Of a stretch of 41,526 nucleotides of DNA, positions 1 to 7,801 are shown in pieces. The DNA is from Pseudomonas sp. JM0905a (GTDB taxonomy: Bacteria; Pseudomonadota; Gammaproteobacteria; Pseudomonadales; Pseudomonadaceae): assembly GCF_014700075.1 (NCBI RefSeq), contig NZ_JACXBU010000021.1, forward strand, positions 1 through 41,526. Reading direction: 5' to 3'. A program made the position numbers and the translations under genes. The notes under the pieces were generated by a model that searched no databases, was not told the DNA's origin, and saw only the letters and a program-made list of their open reading frames with translations. Numbering within the stretch: position 1 is the stretch's first letter; each line of letters starts with the position of its first letter.

Positions 1-239
1 AGCGGCGGGGTGGGCTTCTGGCTCAGCCAGTGCAGCACGGCGCCGTGCAGGACCAGGGCGAAGGCGCCCAGCAGCCAGGCTTCGCGGCGGCTGAGCACGC
101 GGCTGTCGCCGGGGCGGCGGAAGACCGCGCGGTCCAGCGCCTGGCGCACCGGCACGCCGAGGTCACGGACCTCGCCTGGGCGGCGAACTTCCTGCCAGTG
201 CAATTCACGGCCGCTGTCGGCTTCGAGGACATTGCCCAT
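1..239 (-). CDS. TonB-family energy transducer, N-terminal part (cut by window edge)
   Basis: The frame is open from an ATG at 239 to the window edge, giving 79 residues. An AGGAG ribosome binding site lies 8 bases upstream of the start. Residues about 1-50 are polar and charged. A single hydrophobic segment follows (LLGAFALVLHGAVLHWL), then SQKPTPPL, the start of a proline-rich stretch. A short cytoplasmic head, one inner-membrane helix and a Pro-rich periplasmic spacer is the TonB plan; TonB passes proton-motive energy from ExbB/ExbD to outer-membrane receptors. The neighbouring sulfate-ester genes suggest it serves uptake of organosulfur compounds, but this is inference. The C-terminal receptor-contacting domain lies outside the window, so the family call rests on the N-terminus only. 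Confidence 0.65.
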   Translation of the reverse strand, partial: MGNVLEADSGRELHWQEVRRPGEVRDLGVPVRQALDRAVFRRPGDSRVLSRREAWLLGAFALVLHGAVLHWLSQKPTPP

Positions 240-378
240 GGGCAAGACTCCTGGGGATAAAAAGGCCCGGCCTGTGCCTCCGGGCTTGTTGAATTGACAG
301 CCGGCTCAAGGCCGGCGAGATGGCCGAGCTAGAGCGGTCGGCCATGGAGGGATGATTGGGGTGGAAGGCTTATCTCAT

Positions 379-410
379 AAAGTAATTTTTAATGATTTTG
401 TAATTACTTT
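379..410. promoter_or_regulatory. AT-rich inverted repeat upstream of the tonB-like gene
   Basis: The arms AAAGTAATT (379-387) and AATTACTTT (402-410) match perfectly around a 14-base AT-rich centre. The repeat lies about 140 bases upstream of the TonB-like start. It could be a binding site for a LysR-type sulfur regulator such as CysB; that is inference from gene context and base composition. Confidence 0.35.
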
Positions 411-628
411 TAGAAATATATGTTTTTAAGTGCATGAATTTAAAAGACAATTTCTTATGCATGCCTTAAGAACATCGAAAATATGCCCGGCAGGCATCGA
501 ATGCCCCGTAGGTTGGTCCGAACGCAGCGAGGCCCAACATTGCGCGGTGTCGGATGCCACAAATCAGCCAAACCTGTCAGTGCGGTAGCGACAAGGCTTT
601 CGGAACACGCGGCGCACCCTACAAACGC

Positions 629-664
629 AAAAGCCCCCAGCGGATCGCTCCGGTGGGGGCTTTT
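629..664. terminator. Rho-independent terminator after atsK (bidirectional form)
   Basis: The arms AAAAGCCCCCA (629-639) and TGGGGGCTTTT (654-664) form an 11-bp stem ending in A/T runs, so it can work on both strands. It starts 11 bases beyond the atsK stop codon and should end the leftward atsK transcript. Confidence 0.85.
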
Positions 665-675
665 GATTGGAGCAA

Positions 676-1578
676 TCAGCTCTTGCGCAGGGTCTGGCTG
701 CGCTGGCCGTCGATGCTCACCGGCACGTCACCGGCCAGGGTCACGCGGCGGACGATGCGCGGCTGGGTGTCGTAGTCGTCGACGGCGTAGTGCTGGGTCG
801 CCCGGTTGTCCCAGATGGCCACGTCGCCGGCCTGCCAGCGCCAGCGCACGGTGTTCTCCAGGCGCGTGACGTGGCTCTGCAGCACGGTGAACAGGTGCGC
901 CGAATCCGGCTGGGAGAAGCCCTTGATGCGCTTGACGAAGTGACCCAGCAGCAGCGTGCGCTCGCCGCTTACCGGATGCACCCGCACCACCGGATGCTCG
1001 GTCTCATAGACGGTGGAGGTGAACACCTTGCGGTACTGCTCCAGCTTCTCGGCGCTGACGTGCGGCCGTACGGCGGCGTAGTCGTACTCGTTGCTGTGAA
1101 CCGCCCAGAGCTTGTCCGCCAGTTCGCGCAGTGGCGTCGGCAGGTCCTGGTAGGCGGTGGCGGTGTTGGCCCAGACGGTATCGCCACCGGCCTCCGGCGC
1201 CACCACGCTGCGCAGGATGGAAGCCTTGGGATAGGCGTCGACGAAGGTGACGTCGGTGTGCCAGGAGTTGGCGCGCTGGCCCTCGGCACCATCCAGTTGC
1301 AGCAGGTAATGGGTGCCCTCGCGCACCGGTACCGTGGGATGGGCCACTGGTTCCCCGAGCAGTTTGGCAAAGGCTTCCTGGCCTTGGTCGTCGAGCTGGG
1401 TCTGGCCGCGGAAGAAGATCACCTTGTACTGCACCAGCGCCGCCTGGATGGCTTCGAGGATGGCGGCGTCCAGGGTGGGCGACAGGGTGATGCCCCGGAT
1501 TTCGGCGCCGATGCGGCCGGCGACCGGATGGATATCGAGTTCTACGGCCCGAGATTGGGCCAGTGCGGCATTGCTCAT
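676..1578 (-). CDS. atsK: Alkylsulfatase, Fe(II)/2-oxoglutarate dioxygenase AtsK
   Basis: The product is 300 residues, the usual length for AtsK and the TauD family. AtsK hydroxylates alkyl sulfate esters at the carbon next to the sulfate, using O2 and 2-oxoglutarate; the product collapses to an aldehyde and free sulfate. The iron triad is visible as H107 and D109 (WHTDVTF) and H263 (ATQHYAVDDY). R274 and R278 (PRIVRR) are the expected 2-oxoglutarate and substrate arginines. Opening and closing segments (MSNAALA, VAGRIGAEIRG, LAGDVPVSIDGQ) match my memory of the P. putida S-313 enzyme closely. The ATG at 1578 has a GAGGA box. A LysR gene diverges from it and a terminator follows. TauD (taurine) is the main alternative, but the sequence resembles AtsK more. 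Confidence 0.9.
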   Translation of the reverse strand: MSNAALAQSRAVELDIHPVAGRIGAEIRGITLSPTLDAAILEAIQAALVQYKVIFFRGQTQLDDQGQEAFAKLLGEPVAHPTVPVREGTHYLLQLDGAEGQRANSWHTDVTFVDAYPKASILRSVVAPEAGGDTVWANTATAYQDLPTPLRELADKLWAVHSNEYDYAAVRPHVSAEKLEQYRKVFTSTVYETEHPVVRVHPVSGERTLLLGHFVKRIKGFSQPDSAHLFTVLQSHVTRLENTVRWRWQAGDVAIWDNRATQHYAVDDYDTQPRIVRRVTLAGDVPVSIDGQRSQTLRKS

Positions 1579-1617
1579 GGTGCGGTCCTCGTGTCAGCGG
1601 AGAAGGGCCATATGCTT

Positions 1618-1647
1618 ATTCGATATATGTCTAATAAATTATCGAAT
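1618..1647. promoter_or_regulatory. Candidate LysR-type operator between atsK and its divergent regulator
   Basis: The arms ATTCGATA (1618-1625) and TATCGAAT (1640-1647) match perfectly with 14 bases between them, in an AT-rich patch of the 162-bp divergent intergenic region. It lies 40-69 bases upstream of the atsK start. Spaced dyads of this kind are typical LysR-family sites, so the adjacent regulator is the natural ligand; binding is inferred. Confidence 0.5.
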
Positions 1648-1740
1648 GCGCATTTGACGGAATAAGAGCCTGCATTTAAAACCCCAGCCAATGCCGCGAC
1701 AAATGCCTTCGCCCTATATTTTCGATGCCGGAAAAGCACC

Positions 1741-2655
1741 ATGGATCTGCGCCAGCTCCGCTACTTCATCGCCCTGATCGAACACCGCAGTTTTGTTCGC
1801 GCGGCTGACGCCATGGGCATCACCCAACCGGCCTTCAGCCGCAGCATCCAGGGCCTGGAACAAGACTTCGGCTGCCAGTTGGTGGACCGAGGCAGCAAGG
1901 ATCTGCGCCCAACGCCCGAGGGCCAGGTGGTGCTGCAACATGCCCTGCGCCTGGTGCAGGGGGCAAGCAATCTGGTGCGCGAAATCGACCAGATGACCAA
2001 GCTGGATGCCGGCGAGCTGCATTTCGGCGCGGGACCGGCACCGGCCACCAAGCTGGTGCCGGATGCGCTGGCCAGCTTCATGCGCCTCTACCCGCGCATC
2101 CACACCCATTTCGAAGTGAACAACTGGGAAGTCCTGGGGCGGCGCCTGGCCCGCGAGGAAATCGAGTTCTTCATCGCCGACGTACGCCAGTTCGAAGCTG
2201 ACCCCAACTTCCAGACCCGTCCGCTGACGCCACGTTACGGGCGTTTCTTCTGCCGCCAGGGACACCCACTGCTGGCCAAGGAGAGTCTGTCCACCAATGA
2301 CATGTTCGACTACCCGCTGGCGGCCACGCGCCTGCCAGCGGGTATTCGCAAGCTGCTGGCGAGCTACAGCGGCAAGGCGGATTTCCAGCTCAGCCTGGAA
2401 TGCGACCACGTGCCCACCCTGGTGCAGGTGGTGCGCCAGACCGATGCCATCGGCATCGCCCAGCAGGAAACCATTGCCCCGCTGCTGGAGCGCGGCGAAC
2501 TGGCCCTGCTGCACTGGCGCAACCTGCCCGAGCGGATGGACAGCCTGGCCGCGCGCTGCGGCATCGTCACCCGCACGGGCTATCGCCTGTCGCCGGCGGC
2601 GCGGGCGCTGATCGAGGTGCTGGTGGAGATGGATGCGGTGGAGGTGGCGGCGTAG
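1741..2655 (+). CDS. LysR-family transcriptional regulator, divergent from atsK
   Basis: The product is 304 residues. Residues 1-60 form the LysR winged helix-turn-helix (MDLRQLRYFIALIEHRSFVR, then AADAMGITQPAFSRSIQ), followed by the linker and a substrate-binding-like effector domain from about 90 to 295. It is transcribed away from atsK across a short region containing a spaced dyad, so it most likely controls atsK and perhaps itself. The effector is unknown; an organosulfur compound or its product is the obvious candidate. The regulated target could also be the TonB-dependent uptake genes to the left. Confidence 0.85.
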   Translation: MDLRQLRYFIALIEHRSFVRAADAMGITQPAFSRSIQGLEQDFGCQLVDRGSKDLRPTPEGQVVLQHALRLVQGASNLVREIDQMTKLDAGELHFGAGPAPATKLVPDALASFMRLYPRIHTHFEVNNWEVLGRRLAREEIEFFIADVRQFEADPNFQTRPLTPRYGRFFCRQGHPLLAKESLSTNDMFDYPLAATRLPAGIRKLLASYSGKADFQLSLECDHVPTLVQVVRQTDAIGIAQQETIAPLLERGELALLHWRNLPERMDSLAARCGIVTRTGYRLSPAARALIEVLVEMDAVEVAA

Positions 2656-2667
2656 GGGCTTTTGTTG

Positions 2668-2782
2668 CCCTCACCCCAGCCCTCTCCCTGAAGAGGAGAG
2701 GGGGCGTCCGTGCGGGCGATCTGGCAGGTGCAGAACCTACATTTCCCTCACCCCAACCCTCTCCCAGGGGGAGAGGGGGCCA
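2668..2782. repeat. Two copies of a CCCTCACCCC...GGGAGAGGGGG intergenic palindrome
   Basis: Two related units lie at 2668-2705 and 2745-2782. Each begins CCCTCACCCCA, continues CCCTCTCCC, and closes with a purine-rich GAGAGGGGG arm, so each can form a hairpin. The same family recurs at 24030-24129 with one unit inverted. This looks like a REP-type interspersed repeat. A separate short REP-like palindrome, GCGAATTCATTCGC, follows at about 2819-2832. Confidence 0.75.
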
Positions 2783-2846
2783 TCCGTGCAGGCGTCCGGG
2801 CTGCTGCGCTCCCCGTGAGCGAATTCATTCGCGATGCCCTGTGGAT

Positions 2847-2870
2847 AAAAAAAGCCGCCTTGCGGCGGCT
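2847..2870 (-). terminator. Terminator of atsR
   Basis: On the minus strand AGCCGCC-GCAA-GGCGGCT is followed by a run of seven T, a textbook intrinsic terminator. It lies about 45 bases beyond the atsR stop codon. Confidence 0.85.
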
Positions 2871-2913
2871 CTCATGACTCCCTGTCTGTGACCTCCTGTC
2901 CAAGACCTCCCTG

Positions 2914-3966
2914 TCAACGCGAGGCCTGTCCTGGCCCCTGCAAGGCCGCGTCGATGAAACGCGGATCCACCCATTCGCTCACCTGGAATCCCCGGCGGAT
3001 CAGGCGTTCCTTGGCCGCCAGATCCACACCCTGCTGAAGCAGGGTGATGAATTCGGCATCCAGGCGGGGATCGAAGTACCGGCTGAAATTCTCCTGGGCC
3101 AGGTCGTTCTTGAGAATCGCCGGCGGGTAGCTGGCCAGGCGCGATACCAGTTCCACGTAGGCGTCCTTGTTGGCGTCGTCACGCAGCCAACTCACCGCCT
3201 GCTGTTGGGCCTTTACCAGGCGTCCCACCACATCCGGATAATTTCGGATGAAGTCACCGGTGGCCACCAGCACAGCCTGGGTGCTGCCGGCGCCGTCAAG
3301 GTCGCGGGAGCTCAGTGGCAGCTCCGCGAGACCGCGCTCGCGCAGGGCGATCAGGTTGGAGAGACCCCAGGTCGCATCGATCTGCTTGGCGGCCAGGGCC
3401 GAGCTGGCGGCGTTGAAGTCGAGGTTGATCACTTTCAGGTCGCGCTCGCTGAGGCCCTGGCTGGCCAGGGCGCTGGCGAAGGAAAGCTGGAGGGCGGTAC
3501 CACGGAACACGGCGACGCGTTTGCCCTTGAGGTCCTGCAGGGTCTTGATGCCGGAGCCCGGTACCACGCCGAGGTAACTCTTCACGCCACGGGTATTGGC
3601 GCTGACCACCCGGGTATCCAGGCCGTTGGCCTTGCCGACGATGGCCGCCAGGTCTCCGAGGTAGGCGAAGTCAACCTGGCCGTTGGCCAGGGCTTCGTTG
3701 ATCACCGGGCCGGCGCCCTTGAAGAAGCGCCAGTCAATACGGATACCGTCCTTGGCGAACTCCTGCTCGAAGAGCTTGCGCTCACGCAGGACGTCAACCA
3801 CGCCGCCACCACTGTGCCCGCTGCCGGCGCTGAGGTCGGGCACGGCGATGCGGATGGATTCGGGTTGGGCCGAGGCGGCCTGGGCGGCCAGCGGAAAGGC
3901 TCCGAGCAGACCGATCAGCAATGGCGAGGCAAAGGCCCCGAGAACAAGGTTGAGCAGGGTTTTCAT
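2914..3966 (-). CDS. atsR: Sulfate-ester ABC transporter, periplasmic binding protein (AtsR/SsuA type)
   Basis: The product is 350 residues. A signal peptide covers residues 1-30 (hydrophobic core LVLGAFASPLLIGLLGAF, then AAQA). The mature part is an NMT1/SsuA-like binding fold: IRIAVPDLSAG opens lobe 1, VDFAYLGDLAAI is the typical ligand-contact segment, and LQDLKGKRVAVFRGTA opens lobe 2. Such proteins capture aliphatic sulfonates or sulfate esters in the periplasm. The divergent fused permease, ATPase and nearby atsK support the Ats sulfate-ester assignment over SsuA (sulfonates) or TauA (taurine). It is read in the opposite direction to atsBC across an AT-rich gap, so the transporter is expressed as two transcripts. 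Confidence 0.8.
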   Translation of the reverse strand: MKTLLNLVLGAFASPLLIGLLGAFPLAAQAASAQPESIRIAVPDLSAGSGHSGGGVVDVLRERKLFEQEFAKDGIRIDWRFFKGAGPVINEALANGQVDFAYLGDLAAIVGKANGLDTRVVSANTRGVKSYLGVVPGSGIKTLQDLKGKRVAVFRGTALQLSFASALASQGLSERDLKVINLDFNAASSALAAKQIDATWGLSNLIALRERGLAELPLSSRDLDGAGSTQAVLVATGDFIRNYPDVVGRLVKAQQQAVSWLRDDANKDAYVELVSRLASYPPAILKNDLAQENFSRYFDPRLDAEFITLLQQGVDLAAKERLIRRGFQVSEWVDPRFIDAALQGPGQASR

Positions 3967-4268
3967 GCTGGCGCGCTCCTTGGCTGGCTGCCGCCGGCAA
4001 TCACCGGCGCTGTGGAGCGGAAGCTAGGCGCGAGTTCATAGGCCAAACAAATATTAAAAATTCATTTTTTTGTAACTGAACGACCTAAGCGAAGCGCGGC
4101 GCGGCCTGCGACGGGGCATGCAGCAAAGGCATAAAAAATATGAGCAGAAGGCATCGGTCGGCGCCTTCCCGTCGTTGAATCAGCGTGTTTTTATCAACAT
4201 AAGTCATTAATTAATTTATTTTTATTCCACAAACGAATAATTAAAGAACCATCGTTCGGGAGATGGAA
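3967..4268. promoter_or_regulatory. Divergent promoter region between atsR and atsBC
   Basis: This 302-bp gap has no gene. Two AT-rich islands stand out, about 4040-4075 and 4185-4250 (for example ATTAATTAATTTATTTTTAT), one near each start. They probably hold the two divergent promoters and activator sites. Sulfate-ester genes in Pseudomonas are induced by sulfate starvation through LysR-type regulators; no exact -35/-10 pair could be assigned by eye. Confidence 0.5.
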
Positions 4269-5855
4269 ATGAGCCGACCCCTGACCTGGGCGCCCGCTGC
4301 ACTTGCCCCTCCGGCCTGGCTGCGCGGTCATGCCGATGCCCTTCTGCCCTGGCTGCTGCCCCTTGGCCCGGCCCTGCTCTGGGTGCTCGCGAGCCGCTTC
4401 CACTGGATGAGCGAGCAGATCCTGCCGGCGCCCGCGCTGGTCTGGCAGAGCGCCGTGGAATTCGGCTCCGGCGAACTCTGGAGCCACCTGTGGATAAGCC
4501 TGCAGCGGCTGTTCTGGGGGTTGCTGGCGGGTGTCGCCGGCGGCCTGTTGCTGGGCACCTGGCTGGGCGCTTCGAAACGTGCCGAGGCGCTGGTGTACCC
4601 GACCTTCGTAGCCCTGGCGCAGATCCCCACCCTGGCCTGGATTCCGCTGTTCATGCTGTTCTTCGGCATCGGCGAGCTGCTCAAGCTGGTGGTGCTGATC
4701 AAGGCGGTGGTGGTCCCGGTAACCCTGCATACCCTGGTGGGCGTGCGCGATGCCCAGCCCAAGCTGCGCGAGGCCGCCGCCGTGCTGCGCCTGCCCCGGC
4801 ACCTGCTGTTCCTGCGCCTGCTGCTGCCGGCCGCCCTGCCCGCCTTCCTCGCCGGCTTTCGCCTGGCCCTGGCCACCGGCTGGACGTCGCTGCTGGCGGT
4901 GGAGCTGCTGGCCTCCAGCGAAGGCCTGGGCTACCTGATGGTCTGGGGCCGCCAGCTGTTCATGCTCGATCTGGTGTTCCTCTGCATCCTGCTCATCGGC
5001 CTGGTCGGGGCGCTGATGGACCGCGGCTTTGGCGTAGTGGAACGGCACCTGTTGCATTGGCCGCAGCCAGCCACTGGCGAGCAGCGCAAGCGTCATGCCG
5101 CCGGTGGCTGGCGACGTCTGCAAGGCGCCCTGCTGCCCCTTGCTCTGCTGACAATCTGGCAGGCCAGCAGCAGCCTCGGCTGGGTCGACCGCAACATCCT
5201 CGCCTCGCCGCTGGACGTGGCGCACAGCCTGGCGGACGGCTTCAACGATGGCTCCCTGCCCCAGGCCATGCAGCTAAGCCTGCAACGCACCCTGGCCGGG
5301 CTGTCCGTTGGCGGCGGTGCGGGCTTCCTGCTGGGCCTGCTGCTGGGACTCTCGCCCCAAGCCGAACGCCTGCTGGGGCCGAGCCTGTCGGCGCTGCGCC
5401 AGGTGGCCCTGTTCGCCTGGGTGCCGCTGCTCACCGCCTGGTTCGGCCTGGGCGAAGCGGCCAAGGTGGTGTTCGTCAGCCTCGCGGCCTTCTTCCCGCT
5501 GTTCATCGCCACCCAGCGCGGCATCGCCGGCCTGTCGCCACAACTGGAGGAAGCCGCTCGCGCACTGCGCCTGAACCTGGGCAAGCGCCTGCTCCTGCTG
5601 GTGCTGCCCGGTGCGGCCCCGGCGATTTTCGCCGGCCTGCGCCTAGCGCTGATCTATGCCTGGCTGGGGACCATCGGCGCCGAGTACTTCATGCCGTCCG
5701 ATGGCGGCATCGCCAGCCTGATGCTCGGCGCGCAACAGCTGTTCCGCATGGATCAGGTCATGGCCGCCATGGTGCTGGTGGGCCTGGTCGGCGCCCTGCT
5801 CGGCGCTCTCGGACAACGCATCGAAACGCGCGCGACGCGCTGGAGACACGCATGA
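4269..5855 (+). CDS. atsB: Sulfate-ester ABC transporter permease, two fused permease modules
   Basis: From the ATG at 4269 the product is 528 residues, about twice a normal SsuC/TauC permease. It carries two complete modules in tandem, each with an EAA loop that docks the ATPase: EAAAVLRLPRHLLFLRLLLP in the first half and EAARALRLNLGKRLLLLVLP in the second. One polypeptide can thus replace the usual permease dimer. A GGGAG box at 4258-4262 lies 6 bases before ATG 4269 but directly abuts the in-frame ATG at 4263, so 4269 is preferred. The stop overlaps the atsC start (ATGA), indicating translational coupling. The sulfate-ester substrate is inferred from the neighbours. Confidence 0.8.
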   Translation: MSRPLTWAPAALAPPAWLRGHADALLPWLLPLGPALLWVLASRFHWMSEQILPAPALVWQSAVEFGSGELWSHLWISLQRLFWGLLAGVAGGLLLGTWLGASKRAEALVYPTFVALAQIPTLAWIPLFMLFFGIGELLKLVVLIKAVVVPVTLHTLVGVRDAQPKLREAAAVLRLPRHLLFLRLLLPAALPAFLAGFRLALATGWTSLLAVELLASSEGLGYLMVWGRQLFMLDLVFLCILLIGLVGALMDRGFGVVERHLLHWPQPATGEQRKRHAAGGWRRLQGALLPLALLTIWQASSSLGWVDRNILASPLDVAHSLADGFNDGSLPQAMQLSLQRTLAGLSVGGGAGFLLGLLLGLSPQAERLLGPSLSALRQVALFAWVPLLTAWFGLGEAAKVVFVSLAAFFPLFIATQRGIAGLSPQLEEAARALRLNLGKRLLLLVLPGAAPAIFAGLRLALIYAWLGTIGAEYFMPSDGGIASLMLGAQQLFRMDQVMAAMVLVGLVGALLGALGQRIETRATRWRHA

Positions 5856-6715
5856 ATGCTTTCAATCCCTCGGCCCGGGAAGCGGCCAACCAGCCCCACG
5901 CCATCGCGCCCCTGGTCAGCTTCGATCGGGTGGGCAAGGTCTTCTCGGTCGACGGCCAGGCCTTCGAGGCCATCCAGGATTTCAGCCTGGCGATCAACGA
6001 GGGCGAGTTCATCGCCATCGTCGGCTCCAGCGGTTGCGGCAAGTCCACGCTGTTGCGCCTGCTGGTGGGGCTGGATACGGAATTCAGCGGTGAAATCCGC
6101 GTGGACGGTGCGCCAGTGGCGGGCATCGGCGGCGAGCGCGGCATCGTGTTCCAGGAGCACCGGCTGTTCCCCTGGCTGACGGTGGCGCAGAACATCGGCC
6201 TGGGGCTGGTGAACGAGAAACTCACCCAGGGCGAGCGAGCCCGGCGGGTGCACGAGTTCGTGCAACTGGTGGGACTGAAGGGATTCGAGTCGGCCTATCC
6301 GCACCAGCTTTCCGGCGGCATGGCGCAGCGCGTGGCGATCGCCCGCGGCCTGGTGGCCAGCCCGCGCATCCTGTTGCTCGACGAGCCTTTCGGCGCCCTC
6401 GACGCGTTGACTCGCCAGCAATTGCAGGACGAGCTGCTGGCCATCCGCGAACGCTCCGGCATTACCACCCTGCTGGTCACCCACGACGCCGAGGAAGCCA
6501 TCTACCTGGCCGACCGTGTGGTGGTGATGGCGCCGAGGCCGGGGCGGATCAAGTCGGTGGTGGAGATCGAGCTGCCCCACCCGCGCCAGCGCACCGGAGC
6601 GGATTTCCACAGGTTGCGGGAGCAGTTGCTGCACCAGCTCACGGGGGATGGCGACTACCTGCCGCCGGTTCTGCAGCGGGTGGAGGGGGTACGGCCGGAG
6701 TTCATTGCGCTCTGA
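5852..6715 (+). CDS. atsC: Sulfate-ester ABC transporter ATP-binding protein
   Basis: The product is 287 residues, of the SsuB/TauB class. Walker A is GSSGCGKST (58-66), followed by the Q-loop (VFQEHRLFPWL), the ABC signature LSGGMAQR, Walker B ([12 protein letters not shown]) and the H-loop histidine (LLVTHD). It supplies ATP-driven power to AtsB on the cytoplasmic side. The start codon overlaps the atsB stop by 4 bases. About 20 extra residues precede the ABC fold. A short REP-like fragment (near 6733-6745) separates its end from the convergent GGDEF gene. Confidence 0.85.
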   Translation: MNAFNPSAREAANQPHAIAPLVSFDRVGKVFSVDGQAFEAIQDFSLAINEGEFIAIVGSSGCGKSTLLRLLVGLDTEFSGEIRVDGAPVAGIGGERGIVFQEHRLFPWLTVAQNIGLGLVNEKLTQGERARRVHEFVQLVGLKGFESAYPHQLSGGMAQRVAIARGLVASPRILLLDEPFGALDALTRQQLQDELLAIRERSGITTLLVTHDAEEAIYLADRVVVMAPRPGRIKSVVEIELPHPRQRTGADFHRLREQLLHQLTGDGDYLPPVLQRVEGVRPEFIAL

Positions 6716-6754
6716 TCGGCGTCGGCCCCGGAAATGTTGGGCTTCGCTGCACGA

Positions 6755-7726
6755 TCAATCGGCGAGGACGATCTGGTCCTTGCCACCGCGCTTGGCCTGG
6801 TACATGGCCGCGTCGGCGCGGGCGTAAAGGCTGTCGAGGTTGCCGTCGTCGCGCAGGTTGGCCAGACCCTGGCTGACGGTGATGCCGAAGCTCGCGCCGT
6901 CAACGTTGAAGACCAGGCGGTGCACTTCCCGCTGCAGGCGTTCGGCGATCTGCAACGCCAGGTCCGGCGGGCAGCCGGGCAGCAGCGCGGCGAATTCCTC
7001 GCCACCGATGCGGCCGAACAGGTCGCCCCGGCGCAGCGTGTTGGCGCCGCACTGGGCGATGCGCTGCAACACCTGGTCGCCGATCTGGTGGCCGTGGGTG
7101 TCGTTGATCTTCTTGAAGTCATCCACGTCCAGCAGGATGAACGCCAACGGGCTACCGAACTGCACGGAGTGCTCGAACTCGCGCTGGGCACATTCGAAAA
7201 AGTGCCGGCGGTTGCTGCTCCTGGTCAGCACGTCGGTGGTGGCCAGGCGGTGCAGTTCGCCTTCCAGCTGTTTCTTCTCGGTAATGTCTTCGGCGATGCC
7301 AACCACGATGGTCGAATGCCCTTGCCCGCCACGCTGGCTGATGAAGCACTTGTCGCTGATCCAGCGGAGCTGGCCGTCGGCGCGGATGATGCGGTACTCG
7401 CGCGCTTCGATGGCGCCCTTCTCCAGCACGTCGGCGAAGCTCTGCGCGGCGTAGTCCAAGTCGTCCGGGTAGATGCAGTTGCGCCACTCGCTGTAGTCCG
7501 CCAGCAGCAGTGCTGCCGAACGGCCGAACATGGTCTCGTAGGCAGGGCTGACGTAGATGATCCGCTGGGCCTCCCAGTCGAAAGCCCAGAGCACGGCATT
7601 CACGCTGCCCAGCAGGCTGCTGTAGATCGCTTCGCGCTCGCGCAGCCGTTCCACCTCGCCACGGCTGTGAAGCAGGGCGAGGGTGAGTTTTTCCAGTTCG
7701 CTTGGGGATTCGAGGGACGTTTCCAT
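6755..7726 (-). CDS. PAS-GGDEF diguanylate cyclase
   Basis: The product is 323 residues with no membrane segment. A short N-terminal coil (about 8-35) leads into a PAS/PAC domain (about 36-155; IIYVSPAYETMFGRS, closing VVGIAEDITEKK) and then a GGDEF domain (about 160-323). The active-site motif is GGEEF (241-245), a catalytically competent form, so it should make cyclic-di-GMP from two GTP. An inhibitory I-site RxxD (RRGD, 232-235) sits five residues before GGEEF, implying product feedback. The usual DxLTGLxNRR entry motif is altered to DVLTRSSNRR. It converges with atsC and appears to be a single gene; the PAS ligand is unknown. Confidence 0.88.
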   Translation of the reverse strand: METSLESPSELEKLTLALLHSRGEVERLREREAIYSSLLGSVNAVLWAFDWEAQRIIYVSPAYETMFGRSAALLLADYSEWRNCIYPDDLDYAAQSFADVLEKGAIEAREYRIIRADGQLRWISDKCFISQRGGQGHSTIVVGIAEDITEKKQLEGELHRLATTDVLTRSSNRRHFFECAQREFEHSVQFGSPLAFILLDVDDFKKINDTHGHQIGDQVLQRIAQCGANTLRRGDLFGRIGGEEFAALLPGCPPDLALQIAERLQREVHRLVFNVDGASFGITVSQGLANLRDDGNLDSLYARADAAMYQAKRGGKDQIVLAD

Positions 7727-7801
7727 TCGGCCACTACCTTAAAAGGACCTGCCTTCGACAGATTAGGCGGGCAAAAGTGCTGCCGGCGGTCGAGCCGACG
7801 G

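Larger units (their letters stand above)
240..675. other. 436-bp gap between the tonB-like gene and atsK
   Basis: I see no gene here. About 360-480 is strikingly AT-rich against a GC-rich background and probably holds the promoter of the leftward TonB-like gene. It contains a 9-bp perfect inverted repeat, AAAGTAATT at 379-387 and AATTACTTT at 402-410. A degenerate REP-like element begins with GTAGGTTGG near 508, and a GCACCCTAC arm lies near 614-622. The atsK terminator is at 629-664. Confidence 0.6.

Noticed and set aside
4490-5851. Plus-strand frame extending the atsC gene upstream through atsB
   Set aside because: The upstream part overlaps atsB in another frame and reads as Arg/Ala/Pro-rich nonsense; the real ATG at 5852 overlaps the atsB stop.
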